This document shows, in pieces, positions 48,390 through 57,738 of a stretch of DNA of 64,000 nt (position 1 is its first letter; every line of letters begins with the position of its first letter). Position numbers and translations under genes: made by a program. This stretch comes from Bradyrhizobium xenonodulans (GTDB taxonomy: Bacteria > Pseudomonadota > Alphaproteobacteria > Rhizobiales > Xanthobacteraceae): the NCBI RefSeq assembly GCF_027594865.1, contig NZ_CP089391.1, forward strand, positions 5,238,501 to 5,302,500, written 5' to 3'. Under the pieces are notes generated by a model, which was not told where the DNA came from, searched no databases, and was given only the letters and a program-made list of their open reading frames with translations.

Positions 48390-48815
48390 ATGTTCAAGTC
48401 CATTCTCGTGCCCATCGACCTCGCCGACACCGACCTCGCCAAGCCGGCGATCGCAACCGCCGCGACGCTGTCGCAGACTTGGAGCGGCTCGGTGCGCCTG
48501 CTCAACGTGCTGCCGATGACACCGGTGATGCTGGCCGAATACGTGCCGGCCGATTTCGACGAGCAGCAGCGCCAGACCTCGGAGGAAGCCCTCGCCATCG
48601 TCGCGCGCGAATCCGGCATCGAGGCCGGACGCATCTCCAGCGTGGTGCGCCAGGGCGGCATCTATCACGAGATCCTGGAGGAAGCGGTGCACATGAAGGC
48701 CGATCTGATCGTGATGACATCGCACCGGCCGGCGATGCGCACCTATTTCCTCGGCTCCAACGCCGGTCACGTCGTGCGCTACGCGAAGTGCTCGGTGCTG
48801 GTGGTGAGGCACTGA
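48390..48815 (+). CDS. Universal stress protein (UspA family)
   Basis: A 141-residue UspA-fold protein: MFKSILVPIDLADTDLAKPA at the N-terminus and the nucleotide-binding loop LIVMTSHRPAMRTYFLGSNA with GHVVRYAKCSVLVVRH at the C-terminus (G2xG9xG-S/T pattern, slightly altered). The ATG follows TTGGAGGCGC. It is 69 nt after the SixA-like gene, and a small membrane protein follows by 15 nt. Confidence 0.93.
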   Translation: MFKSILVPIDLADTDLAKPAIATAATLSQTWSGSVRLLNVLPMTPVMLAEYVPADFDEQQRQTSEEALAIVARESGIEAGRISSVVRQGGIYHEILEEAVHMKADLIVMTSHRPAMRTYFLGSNAGHVVRYAKCSVLVVRH

Positions 48816-48830
48816 ACTCGGAGCAATGCC

Positions 48831-49292
48831 GTGAAGCAATGGTGGCGGAGATGGACTTACGAAGTCCCGCTCGCGATCGGCGATGCGCTGTGGGATGTGC
48901 TGGTCGTACAACTGGCGGCCCTGCTGGACAAATTAACGGTGCGGAAGGTCATCGCCTTCATCCCCGTCGTCATCCTCGTCCTGGCCTACTACCACAGGAT
49001 CCCGATTCCGCCTGAGCTGATTCTGCTCGGCGATCTCCTTGCCTATATCGACATCTTCTCGGTGCTGTTCCTGCTCGGCGTGCTGAGCCGGATCACGACA
49101 ATCATGTTCGTCGTCAAACAGGCGACGGCGCGCATCGCGTTACTCGTCGGCGGCATCATCACGCATTTGCAGCGCCTGGATGTCCGGCATCGGCGCCAGC
49201 GCGGCGCTCCGACGCGGCCCGGCCGCCGACCCGCCCCGTCCGAGGACGACCGAGCTTATGGCGGCGTGTGGCGCCAGGTCGCTATCGCCTGA
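48831..49292 (+). CDS. Small membrane protein, unknown
   Basis: 153 residues from a GTG at 48831 with GGAGC upstream. Two hydrophobic segments (VIAFIPVVILVLAYY, about residues 40-55; LILLGDLLAYIDIFSVLFLL, about 63-85) are followed by an Arg/Pro-rich tail that could be a reading artefact of the last third. Not a family I recognise. Co-transcription with the universal stress gene is likely. Confidence 0.55.
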   Translation: MKQWWRRWTYEVPLAIGDALWDVLVVQLAALLDKLTVRKVIAFIPVVILVLAYYHRIPIPPELILLGDLLAYIDIFSVLFLLGVLSRITTIMFVVKQATARIALLVGGIITHLQRLDVRHRRQRGAPTRPGRRPAPSEDDRAYGGVWRQVAIA

Positions 49293-49769
49293 TCCCGAGG
49301 GCAAGGCTCTGCACCGCCCCGGCCGTAGCCCGATGAGCAGAGCGACACCCGGGCTACAAGACCTTGCGTTGCCCGTCGGGCAAAACACCCAAATTGTCGG
49401 TCAATGCGCACCATCAAAAATATTCGCCTTTACAGAAATTCGGAATAGGCGGATGTTGCGCGCACTCCGGCCCAAGGAAGAGGGGCGTATCGCGATCGTC
49501 ACGAACGCGGGCCGGACGGCGGTGGACGTCAGTCACATCGGCGCGAAGGGTTTCGCAGGGCAGGCAACTGTGAGCGAAAGGCCTCGCGCACACGACCGGT
49601 GTGATCGGCGTACGGCGAAATCGTGTGGTCCTGGCGCCCGGGGTCTGTGCGCCAAGTGTTGCGGTGATGTGGCGGCCCGACCGGGCGCGCGCGTCAGCCA
49701 TCCGCAAGGCGACGGGGGCAATAGTGCATCGCTCCCCGGGGAGAGCACGACATAAGCCGTCAAACCACT
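49293..49769. other. Non-coding stretch upstream of structured repeats
   Basis: I find no supportable gene here. It includes an AT-rich patch near 49395-49445 (ATCAAAAATATTCGCCTTTACAG is split by the 20-base limit, so only the position is given). Together with the structured elements at 49770-49884 and 49979-50110 it looks like repeat-derived DNA rather than unique coding sequence. Confidence 0.5.
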
Positions 49770-49884
49770 GCGCAGGGAAGGCCGGATGTTTTGGCTTCAC
49801 CTGTATGCCGCTGTGCAAATTCTTGTTGCCACCTTCCGCACAGTGGACCGTGGGTGCCCGGCCGGCACCCGGTCTTCCCTGCGC
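49770..49884. repeat. Structured repeat element with branched fold
   Basis: GCGCAGGGAAGGCCGG (49770-49785) pairs with CCGGTCTTCCCTGCGC (49869-49884), 16 bp with one G-U pair. Inside, CTGTGC (49811-49816) pairs with GCACAG (49838-49843), and GGGTGCC (49852-49858) with GGCACCC (49864-49870). The last helix and the outer one compete for two bases. Similar sequences are dispersed in Bradyrhizobium genomes as I recall; function unknown. Confidence 0.7.
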
Positions 49885-49978
49885 CCTCTTTCATTCGAGG
49901 GTGAAGAAACGAAGCAAAGCTCGGGCGAAACGCGCCGCGAGGATGCAGGCTCATGTCGGTCATTCAACAACGCTCTCG

Positions 49979-50110
49979 TGCCCCGGACGCAGCACAGCGT
50001 CTCTTCGACGGCGCGCTGCAGAGCCGGGGCCCATCCATCCGCGCGTTGCGTGGCCTCCTGGGTCCCGCCTCTGCGCAGCAGCGCAAGAACGCTGCAGCGC
50101 GTCCGGGACA
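49979..50110. repeat. Second dispersed repeat with long-range pairing
   Basis: CCCGGACGC (49982-49990) pairs with GCGTCCGGG (50099-50107), and GAGCCGGGGCCCA (50021-50033) pairs imperfectly with TGGGTCCCGCCTC (50062-50074 region). This is the CCCCGGACGC-type intergenic repeat familiar from Bradyrhizobium and Nitrobacter, immediately before a DUF1127 gene transcribed toward it. Confidence 0.65.
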
Positions 50111-50137
50111 GAGCAGCAATGCTCGCTCAACCAAGTC

Positions 50138-50374
50138 TCACAGATACCGCGTCAGCTCGGCCTTGAACTGCCCGTAGACGGCGTCTTCAATCTGGCTGCG
50201 CGTGATCCCGATGTCGCCCAGGGCGCGGTCGTCGAGTTCGTTCAGCGTCTTGACGGCGGTGCGGCGCTCCAGGCGGTCGAACAACGCAGTGGCGGCGTGG
50301 GCGAGCGTGCTGAAAAATCCGCTCGTCGAGGATGGGCGTAAACTCCGCCCGGCAGTTTGCGAGATCGTGGTCAT
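50138..50374 (-). CDS. DUF1127 domain protein
   Basis: A 78-residue protein whose C-terminal half carries the DUF1127 (YjiS-like) motif: LERRTAVKTLNELDDRALGD, IGITRSQIEDAVYG. Small Arg-rich DUF1127 proteins have been linked to RNA turnover and to phosphate or carbon metabolism in some alphaproteobacteria. It is divergent from the MocR-type regulator, with 184 nt between them. Confidence 0.88.
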   Translation of the reverse strand: MTTISQTAGRSLRPSSTSGFFSTLAHAATALFDRLERRTAVKTLNELDDRALGDIGITRSQIEDAVYGQFKAELTRYL

Positions 50375-50558
50375 TTTTCTTCTCCGGCTATCGTCCGCAC
50401 GGCGAAGCAGGTGCCGTTGGCACAGACGCTGTCAGCGCCTGCACCTCATTTGCCACCGGATTGCTCTCGCTCTCCTCGGCTCAATCGCGGAACTTGATGG
50501 AACTTAAATGCTCCAGTACACTACTCGGAGCAAGTAAAACATTGCTCTCGGTGCAATA

Positions 50559-51902
50559 ATGTCCAAGTTCGAGTACGTGAAGCTCGCCGATGCCATTGCG
50601 GCCGATATCACTAAAGGCACGTTAAGGCCCGGCGACCGGCTGCCCCCGCAGCGCAATTTTGCCTATGACCGTGGCATTGCCGTCTCGACCGCGAGCCGGG
50701 TTTATACGGAGTTGCTCCGCCGCGGCCTCGTGGTCGGCGAGGTCGGCCGCGGCACCTTCATCTCCGGCGACATCCGGCGCGAGGTCGAGGCGCTGAGCGA
50801 GCCGCGCGACGCGCGGATCGACTTCGAGGTCAATTATCCGTTATTGCCGCAGCAATGGGCGATGATCGCCAAGAGCCTTGCAGGGCTGGAGCGCGTCGAT
50901 GCACTCGAATCCGCGCTGCGCGTCTCGACCAGCACCGGCACCAAGAGCGCGCGCAATGCCGCCGCCGCCTATCTCGCGCGCAAGGATTTCACGCCACAGG
51001 CCGAGCAGATCGTGTTCACCGCCAACGGCAAGCAATCGCTCGCCGCCGCGCTCGCCGCTCTCGTTCCCACCGGCGGCCGCTGCGGCGTCGAGGCGCTGAC
51101 CTACCCTTACGTCAAGAGCATCGCGGCGCGTCTCGGCGTGACGCTGGTCCCGATTCCGATGGACGAGCACGGCGCGCGCCCCGACGCGATCCAGAAGGCG
51201 CATCGCGAGGCGCATCTGTCGGCGCTGTATCTCCAGCCCATCATCCAGAATCCGCTCGGCGTCACCATGAACGCGACGCGGCGCGCCGACATCATGCGCG
51301 TCGCCGAAAAGCTCGACCTCACCATCGTCGAGGACACCGTCTACGGCTTCCTCGCCGACGACACGCCGCTCGCCGCGCTCGGGCCGGACCGCTGCATCGT
51401 GATCGACAGCCTGTCCAAGAAGGTCGCGCCGGGCCTCGCGCTCGGCATCCTCGTCACGCCGCCGCACCTGCGCGAGAGCGTGATGAGCGCGGTCCGCACC
51501 GGCGGCTGGATCGCCTCGGGCCACGCGCTCGCGTCCGGGCAGCGGCTGATGGCCGACGGCACAGTCGCCGAGCTGACGCGGCTGAAACGGATCGATGCCG
51601 GACGCCGGCAGCAGACCGCGGCCAGGCTGCTGTCGGGCTACCAGCTCGCGGCCGACCCGCGATCCTATCATCTCTGGCTGACGCTGCCGCCGCACTGGCG
51701 CTCGCAAACCTTCGTCGCCGCAGCCGCCCGGCGCGGCATCGCACTGACGCCGTCCTCGACGTTTGCGATTGCGCATGGACATGCACCGAACGCGGTGCGG
51801 CTCGCGCTCGCCCCGCCATCGCCCGAGCAGCTCGATTCCGGCCTGCGCACGCTCGTGTCGCTGCTCGGCACCAAGGAAGAGGATTTCGACTCGACGGAGT
51901 AG
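50559..51902 (+). CDS. MocR-type GntR/aminotransferase regulator
   Basis: 447 residues: an N-terminal GntR winged helix (YVKLADAIAADITKGTLRPG, DRLPPQRNFAYDRGIAVSTA) and a fold-type I aminotransferase-like domain with the PLP Lys in VIDSLSKKVAPGLALGILV. Such proteins sense PLP adducts and often control nearby metabolic genes. Candidate targets are the divergent DUF1127 gene or itself. An ATG start at 50559 follows GCAATA, with no strong ribosome site visible. Confidence 0.93.
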   Translation: MSKFEYVKLADAIAADITKGTLRPGDRLPPQRNFAYDRGIAVSTASRVYTELLRRGLVVGEVGRGTFISGDIRREVEALSEPRDARIDFEVNYPLLPQQWAMIAKSLAGLERVDALESALRVSTSTGTKSARNAAAAYLARKDFTPQAEQIVFTANGKQSLAAALAALVPTGGRCGVEALTYPYVKSIAARLGVTLVPIPMDEHGARPDAIQKAHREAHLSALYLQPIIQNPLGVTMNATRRADIMRVAEKLDLTIVEDTVYGFLADDTPLAALGPDRCIVIDSLSKKVAPGLALGILVTPPHLRESVMSAVRTGGWIASGHALASGQRLMADGTVAELTRLKRIDAGRRQQTAARLLSGYQLAADPRSYHLWLTLPPHWRSQTFVAAAARRGIALTPSSTFAIAHGHAPNAVRLALAPPSPEQLDSGLRTLVSLLGTKEEDFDSTE

Positions 51903-51905
51903 CTC

Positions 51906-52505
51906 TCAGGTCTGCGGCCATTCCGCGATGAAGCCTTTCGCCCTGTACGGCTCGATCTTGTCCCATTCATGCAGCATGCGGCGGCGAAACTCGGCATCGG
52001 TGTGCCACAGCGCGCGCGGCGTTGCAAAGCTGTCAACCGTGAGCAGCATCTTCTCGACCTCGGGCCAGTGCCGGTGCAGCGTCATCGGGTAGCGGCGCGC
52101 GGTCCAGGTATTGCCGAGGCAGATCACGCTGCGGATGTTTTGCAGGCCGAGCGCCGCGTCGATGACCGGCAGCGAGAACATCACGTTCTCGCCGGTGTTC
52201 ATCGCACGATGCTCCTCGAGGACAAGTTCCGCCGGAATGCCGGCGGCAACCATCGCAGCCTTGATGATGGTGCACTCCGATTGCTCCGAGCCCGGCGTCA
52301 CGCCGCCGCTGACAATCGACCAGCGAAAAAGACCGTCGCGCCACAGCCTTGCGGCCGTATCGGCGCGCAGCGCGACGTCCTCGCGGGTGCCGAACATGAA
52401 CAACAGGTCGGCCGGCCGAAGCGGCATATTGATCAGATGCGTGCGGTTGATCTCGGCGATCTCATCCGCCGTAAGCGTGCGCGCCGTGTGATGCATGGCT
52501 GACAT
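51906..52505 (-). CDS. YdcF/DUF218 family protein
   Basis: A DUF218 (YdcF-like) protein of 199 residues, with no membrane segment. Motifs: LLFMFGTREDVALRADTAAR, LFRWSIVSGGVTPGSEQSE, ELVLEEHRAMNTGENVMFS and VICLGNTWTARRYPMTLHRH. Starts at 52523, 52505 and 52496 are all possible; I give 52505. Its stop is 3 nt from the convergent MocR-type gene. Function of the cytoplasmic members is not defined. Confidence 0.85.
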   Translation of the reverse strand: MSAMHHTARTLTADEIAEINRTHLINMPLRPADLLFMFGTREDVALRADTAARLWRDGLFRWSIVSGGVTPGSEQSECTIIKAAMVAAGIPAELVLEEHRAMNTGENVMFSLPVIDAALGLQNIRSVICLGNTWTARRYPMTLHRHWPEVEKMLLTVDSFATPRALWHTDAEFRRRMLHEWDKIEPYRAKGFIAEWPQT

Positions 52506-52598
52506 GGCCGCACGATGCGACACCGGCGCGGGGCCGCGAAGTCACGTTTGATTGCGGCCGATTGCACCTCGGGCAGCAAGGCCTTCAGGGCAAAGCCT

Positions 52599-53234
52599 TC
52601 AGGGTAGCAACGCCTTGGGCACGCGATCGAAGCTGTAGCCCTGCGGCCGGTTACGCCGCACGAGGCCGCCGACCTGCCAAGCGAACAGCGCGGCAAAGCC
52701 GATGATGAACAGCGCGCCGGCGAATTCGCCGATCAGGAGCGCGCGGATCAGCAGCCCGGCCATGGCCACCGTCAGCACCGCGAGGAACGCCAGCACCGCC
52801 GCATAGGTCCTGCGCCCCAGGCCCGTGGTCAATTCGGCGCGGCTGCCCGCTCTCGCCATCCGCGCATGCAGTTCGACGATGAACGCGCGAAAGCCGTTGT
52901 CCTGCGGCGCCATCAGCGCCGCGGTCTGCCAGCTCGTCGACAGGATCGCGAGACAGCCGCCACTGGCGTGGCTGACATCGGCGCGAAAGCGGTGCTGCTG
53001 CATCGACACCGGGCGGAACGACAGCCGGATCGCCGATATCTCGTCGTAGCGCCACAGGCCGGAACGGCGGCCGATGCGCCAGGACAGGCCCTCGTCCGTC
53101 AGCTCGAAACGATGCGCCGAGCCGATCAGCGACGCCTTGTAGGCATAGCTCGCGCCCGTCGCCTCGGCTCCCGAAACCCGCATCCTCACGATCAATCCCG
53201 TCTGCGATCGGCTTGCGCGATTGCCCTCGCCCAT
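52599..53234 (-). CDS. Membrane protein of unknown function
   Basis: 211 residues. An N-terminal beta-rich part (HRFELTDEGLSWRIGRRSGL, WRYDEISAIRLSFRPVS) resembles a PH-like domain. Two transmembrane helices follow (TYAAVLAFLAVLTVAMAGLL, then LFIIGFAALFAWQVGGLV). The start at 53234 would leave only 14 nt to the divergent gene; an internal ATG at 53183 would leave 65 nt and is equally possible. I do not recognise the family. Confidence 0.75.
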   Translation of the reverse strand: MGEGNRASRSQTGLIVRMRVSGAEATGASYAYKASLIGSAHRFELTDEGLSWRIGRRSGLWRYDEISAIRLSFRPVSMQQHRFRADVSHASGGCLAILSTSWQTAALMAPQDNGFRAFIVELHARMARAGSRAELTTGLGRRTYAAVLAFLAVLTVAMAGLLIRALLIGEFAGALFIIGFAALFAWQVGGLVRRNRPQGYSFDRVPKALLP

Positions 53235-53248
53235 CCTACAAGCGAGGC

Positions 53249-53683
53249 ATGGCTGAGACGATGTTTTTTCCGCGCCGCCTGATTCTCGGCGCCGCCGTGA
53301 TCTCCGGCGTGCTGCTCGCGCTCGCCGTGCACATGCTGGGCGCGCGCTACGGGCTCGACCTCGGCGGCCTCTGGCGCTCCGACACGCATGAATTCATCCC
53401 CGCGGGCGCGGCGATCGCCTGGTGGCTGATTGCGACCGTCGGCTGCTCCGGCGGCTATTTCACCGCGACATTGATGCAGAGCGCCGTCTCAGGCCAGATC
53501 CCGCAGCGGATGCGGCAGTTCCTGATCGCGGTCGGCGTGCTCCTGCTCGCCGGTGCCGGCCAGGTGGCCTCGGCGCCGAGCCCGGTCCCGACCGTCTCGG
53601 GCGTGCTCGCCGGGCTCGCCGCACTGTGCCTCGGCGCCGTGATGGCGTTCTGCGGCGCGCATTTCGCGCTGCGCCGCGGCTGA
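53249..53683 (+). CDS. Small four-helix membrane protein, unknown
   Basis: 144 residues with about four hydrophobic helices (LILGAAVISGVLLALAVHML; AAIAWWLIATVGCSGGYF; FLIAVGVLLLAGAGQVA; VLAGLAALCLGAVMAFCGA). The ATG at 53249 is preceded by GCGAGG. No recognisable family. Convergent with the GGDEF-EAL gene, with 3 nt between stops. Confidence 0.75.
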   Translation: MAETMFFPRRLILGAAVISGVLLALAVHMLGARYGLDLGGLWRSDTHEFIPAGAAIAWWLIATVGCSGGYFTATLMQSAVSGQIPQRMRQFLIAVGVLLLAGAGQVASAPSPVPTVSGVLAGLAALCLGAVMAFCGAHFALRRG

Positions 53684-53686
53684 GCC

Positions 53687-56086
53687 CTACGCCGACGCAC
53701 GCAGCCGCGGGCGTTCCAGCATCATCGCGACATCGGACGCCGGCCGCGGCTTGCTGAACAGATAACCCTGCGCCTGGGTGCAGCCCTCGCGCCGCAAGAG
53801 CTCGAGCTGCGCGTCGTTCTCGACGCCTTCCGCCGTGGTGACGATGCCGAGGCTGCGGCCGAGGCCGGTCACGGCGCGGATGATCGCCATCGAATCCTCG
53901 CGCGTCGCCAGCTCGGACACGAAGGAGCGGTCGATCTTGATCTTGTCGAACGGGAAGCTGCGCAAATAGCTCAGCGACGAATAGCCGGTACCGAAATCGT
54001 CGAGCGAGATCCGCACGCTCATGGCACGCAGCTCGTGCAAGGTGGTCAGCGTCGCCTCGCTGTTCTGGAGCAGCACCGATTCGGTGATCTCGAGCTCGAG
54101 ACGGCGCGCCGCGAGCCCCGAGGCGGCCAGCGCGTCGGTCACGGATGCGATCAGGTTCGGGCTCTTGAACTGGATCGGCGACAGGTTGACCGCGACGTCG
54201 ACGTCGTCGGGCCATGTGGCCGCATCGGCGCAGGCGCTGCGCAGGACGAACTCGCCGAGCTGGACGATGAGGCCGGTCTCCTCCGCCAGCGGAATGAAAT
54301 TGATGGGAGCGATCAGGCCACGGTGCGGATGGTTCCAGCGCAGCAGCGCCTCGAAGGCGACGACCCGGTCGCTGGCGACGTCGCGGATCGGCTGGTAGTA
54401 GACCTCGAACTCGTTGCGCTGAAGCGCCGCGCGCAGATCCATCTCCAGCAAGCGCCGCGCCTGCGCGCGCGCATCCATGCCGGTCTCGAAGAAGCGATAG
54501 GTGCCGCGGCCGTCCGCCTTGGCGCGGTACAGCGCGAGGTCGGCGTTCTTCAGGAGCTCGTTCGGATCGCTGCCGTCCTGCGGCGACAGCGAGATGCCGA
54601 TCGAGACACCGATGACGATCTGATGGTCGTCGATCTGGTAAGGCGCGGAGATCACCTCGACGAGGCGGCCGGCAAGGGCTCTCGCCGCGGCTTCCTCCGA
54701 GCGTCCGATCTGGACCACGGCGAACTCGTCGCCGCCAAGCCGCGCCACGGTGTCGCTCTCGCCGACGGTGGCCTGCAGCCTGCGGCCGACCTCCTTCAGC
54801 AGAGCATCGCCGATCGGATGGCCGAGCGAGTCGTTGATGTCCTTGAAGTGGTCGAGATCCAGACACAGCACCGCGAGCTGGTCGCTCGACTTCGCCCGGG
54901 GCAGGCCCTGCTCCAGCTGCTCGTGGAACAGCACGCGATTCGGCAGGCTGGTCAGCGCGTCATGGCGCGCCATGTGCGAGATCTTGGCCTGCGCCTCCAG
55001 CCATTCGGTGATGTCTTCGAACGTCGCGACCCAGCCGCCGCCCTGCATCGGCTGGTTGACGACCCGGACAGAGCGGCCGAACCGGTTGACGATGTCGGTC
55101 GTGGTGCGGCCCTCCCGCGCGTCGGCCACGAGGCGGGCAAAGAAGTCGTCGGCATCGCCCTGCCACTGGCCCTTGGCCTGCTCCTCCTTCAGCACATCGA
55201 CCAGCAGACGGCCGGTGAGCAGGATATCGGTGCGGCGGAGCATTGCGGCATAGCGGTCGTTGAACAGCATGATCTTGCCGTCCGCATCGAACATGCACAG
55301 TCCCTGCGACATGTTCTCGAGCGCGGTGTCCAGCACCACCTGCTGGCGTCCCAGTTCGCCCTTGGCGCGGCGGTCGAGCAGAGCCGCCGCGAGCGCGATC
55401 GCGATGATGGCGACCGCGGCGCTGGCGGTGAGGACGGACAATGACGCCGGCGGGATCGAGAGGCCGCTGATGACGATCGCCGGATCCGGCGTCAGCTCCA
55501 CCGCGCCCATGGCGGTGAAATGATGTGAGACGATGGCAAGCGTCAGCAGGGCCGTCGCGCTAAGCGCGCTCGCCAGGCTGTCATGTCGCCCCGCAACGAC
55601 CAGGGCCAGCGATCCAAAGACGATGCCGAGAACGATCGAGACCGTCACGGTGCCGATCTCCCAGCCGACATGCGCGGGAATCTCGAGCGCCATCATGCCG
55701 GTGTAATGCATGGCGGCCACGCCACCACCAACGACGGCACCACCGAGCCCGATCAGGGTCGCGCGCGTCGACGACACCGAGATGCTGAGACCAATGAAGG
55801 TGACCGCGATCGCGAAGATCAGCGACAGGACCGTCACTGGAACGTTGTAAGCGCCGCCCGCACCAGGCCCGTAGGCCAGCATCGCGATGAAATGGGTTGC
55901 CCAGATGCCACAGCCGGCGACGATGGCATCAAGCGCGATCCATGCGACGCGGGCTCCCCCGCTCGCCGCGCGTGCGCGGAGGAACAGGCTGATCGCTGCC
56001 GCGCTGGCGAGCAGACACACCGCGCCGCCGAGTGCGACCAGGCGCCAGTCGTGCTGGTCCGTGAGACAGTAGAGAACTTGATACAT
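53687..56086 (-). CDS. MHYT-PAS-GGDEF-EAL cyclic-di-GMP protein
   Basis: 799 residues. An N-terminal seven-helix MHYT sensor (THFIAML near 64, AAMHYTGMMALE at 124-135, SHHFTAMGAVEL at 187-198) is followed by a PAS domain (about 255-365), a diguanylate cyclase with GGDEF intact at 451-455, and a phosphodiesterase domain with EALLRW at 579-584. Both catalytic signatures look complete, so it may make or break c-di-GMP in response to a diatomic gas or other ligand. It could affect motility, but no genetic link to the flagellar cluster is visible. Confidence 0.95.
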   Translation of the reverse strand: MYQVLYCLTDQHDWRLVALGGAVCLLASAAAISLFLRARAASGGARVAWIALDAIVAGCGIWATHFIAMLAYGPGAGGAYNVPVTVLSLIFAIAVTFIGLSISVSSTRATLIGLGGAVVGGGVAAMHYTGMMALEIPAHVGWEIGTVTVSIVLGIVFGSLALVVAGRHDSLASALSATALLTLAIVSHHFTAMGAVELTPDPAIVISGLSIPPASLSVLTASAAVAIIAIALAAALLDRRAKGELGRQQVVLDTALENMSQGLCMFDADGKIMLFNDRYAAMLRRTDILLTGRLLVDVLKEEQAKGQWQGDADDFFARLVADAREGRTTTDIVNRFGRSVRVVNQPMQGGGWVATFEDITEWLEAQAKISHMARHDALTSLPNRVLFHEQLEQGLPRAKSSDQLAVLCLDLDHFKDINDSLGHPIGDALLKEVGRRLQATVGESDTVARLGGDEFAVVQIGRSEEAAARALAGRLVEVISAPYQIDDHQIVIGVSIGISLSPQDGSDPNELLKNADLALYRAKADGRGTYRFFETGMDARAQARRLLEMDLRAALQRNEFEVYYQPIRDVASDRVVAFEALLRWNHPHRGLIAPINFIPLAEETGLIVQLGEFVLRSACADAATWPDDVDVAVNLSPIQFKSPNLIASVTDALAASGLAARRLELEITESVLLQNSEATLTTLHELRAMSVRISLDDFGTGYSSLSYLRSFPFDKIKIDRSFVSELATREDSMAIIRAVTGLGRSLGIVTTAEGVENDAQLELLRREGCTQAQGYLFSKPRPASDVAMMLERPRLRASA

Positions 56087-56191
56087 TGCCGGCCCCTATT
56101 CCAAAGCGCACTAGAACCGGCAGAGATGGACAGTCGGTAACCGGCTGTGCCCCGGCTCCGGGAATGGTGAACGGAGAATGTGTGCGACCGC

Positions 56192-57610
56192 TCACATTGG
56201 GCGCGCTTGCGCCCTCGCGCCAAAGCCGATCACGCCAGCGGCAAGCAGCAGGACAGCCGCCGATATGATGAGCGTCTGGTGAAAGCCCGTCATGAACGCA
56301 TCGTCCGAGGCCACCAATGAACCGAACAGGGCGACGCCGAGGACGCTGCCGGTCTGTCGCGTCGCGTTCAGGACGCCGGCGGCGATGCCGGAGCGCGCCT
56401 TCTCGACGCTGCCGAGCAAGGTCGAGGTCAACGGCGGCACCAGCAGGCCGAGTCCGCCGCTGATCACGATCATCTGCGCAAAGATGGCCCAATAGCTCGT
56501 CCCGGCTTCGATCCAGACCAGCCCGAGACAGCCGAGCGCCGAGGTACAAGCGCCGACGACGATGGTCGGGCACGGGCCGATGCGCTCGGCCAAACGCGGC
56601 GCCAGCAGATTGACCGGTAGCACCGCCCCCATCATCGGCACGAAGGCGAGCCCGGTCCACCAGGCCGACAGCCCGTTGATCCGCTGGAAATACAGGCTCA
56701 GCACGAAGATCAGACCGTAAATCGCGATATTGACGAGAAGACCGACGATCGTGGTCAGGGTAAACAGCCGGTGACTGAACAGCGCCAGCGGCAGCATCGG
56801 CTGCACCGCGCGGCTCTCGCGCCAGACGAAGAGCACGGCGAGAACGGCGGCCCCGACCAAGGCTGCGATCACGGCCGGATGGCTCCATCCAAGCGCGCCA
56901 GCTTCGATGATTGCCCCGGCAAGCGCGCCCAGCGCACCGATCGCAGCGAGTTGGCCGGGCAGATCGATCTCGCGCGAGCGCGCCCGCGAGGTCTCGCTGG
57001 CATAGCGCCAGCTCAGCCACAAGCCGGCGAGCCCGATCGGCAGATTGACCAGGAAGATCGCGCGCCAGCCGACCAGCGTGATCAGCGCGCCGCCGACGAA
57101 GGGGCCCGCGGTGAGCGCAAGGCTGGCGCCGGCGGCCCAGACCGCGACGGCGCGGCCGCGCGCGCGGTCGTCTGGATAGGCATGATTGAGCAGCGCCAGC
57201 GAGTTCGGCACCAGGATCGCCGCGGCGAGCCCCTGGACCAGCCGCGCTGCGATCAACACGATCGCGTTGGGAGACAGTGCACATGCCAGCGAGGCCGCGG
57301 TGAAGATGGCGAATCCCGCCATGAAGACGCGCTTGGCGCCGATGCGGTCGCCGAGCGCGCCGGCCGTCAGGATGAAGGCGGCAAAGGCGATGGTGTAGGC
57401 GCTGACGACCCATTGCAGCTCGGCGACGCCGCCGCCGAGCGTCTTGCCCATCGCATCGAGCGCGGTGTTGACGATGGTGACGTCGAGCTGCACCACGCCA
57501 TAGCCGAGGCTCATCGCCGCCAGCGTCAGGGAGGTCGCAAGACGCGACGAACCGTGCGGTGTGGCGGCGCGGTCGTCGTAGGTTTCGTATTTGATGGTGC
57601 TCACTCGCAT
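56192..57610 (-). CDS. MFS drug-efflux-like transporter (DHA2 type)
   Basis: 472 residues and about 14 hydrophobic segments, the DHA2 layout of EmrB/QacA proteins. Motifs: LDVTIVNTALDAMG at the first helix, GALGDRIGAKRVFMAGFAIF (MFS loop), and GPFVGGALITLVGWRAIFLV with NLPIGLAGLW (motif C region). Probably proton-driven export of toxic compounds; substrate unknown. No membrane-fusion partner adjoins. Confidence 0.9.
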   Translation of the reverse strand: MRVSTIKYETYDDRAATPHGSSRLATSLTLAAMSLGYGVVQLDVTIVNTALDAMGKTLGGGVAELQWVVSAYTIAFAAFILTAGALGDRIGAKRVFMAGFAIFTAASLACALSPNAIVLIAARLVQGLAAAILVPNSLALLNHAYPDDRARGRAVAVWAAGASLALTAGPFVGGALITLVGWRAIFLVNLPIGLAGLWLSWRYASETSRARSREIDLPGQLAAIGALGALAGAIIEAGALGWSHPAVIAALVGAAVLAVLFVWRESRAVQPMLPLALFSHRLFTLTTIVGLLVNIAIYGLIFVLSLYFQRINGLSAWWTGLAFVPMMGAVLPVNLLAPRLAERIGPCPTIVVGACTSALGCLGLVWIEAGTSYWAIFAQMIVISGGLGLLVPPLTSTLLGSVEKARSGIAAGVLNATRQTGSVLGVALFGSLVASDDAFMTGFHQTLIISAAVLLLAAGVIGFGARAQARPM

Positions 57611-57738
57611 GCTGCCACCTCGGTTGCAGCCCCATGCGAAACATACGCCGTTGGCGCACTGTCATGATTCGATAATGACCGAATGATGAACGTGCGCCGC
57701 GCAGATGACCGCGCGGCGCCTTCCGTCGCTACACGTCC

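Noticed and set aside
49601..50341. A 246-codon open frame across the structured repeats
   Set aside because: It spans two dispersed repeats and runs antisense into the DUF1127 gene. Cys/Arg/Pro-rich sequence without domains; such frames are often annotated because the repeat is present in many copies.
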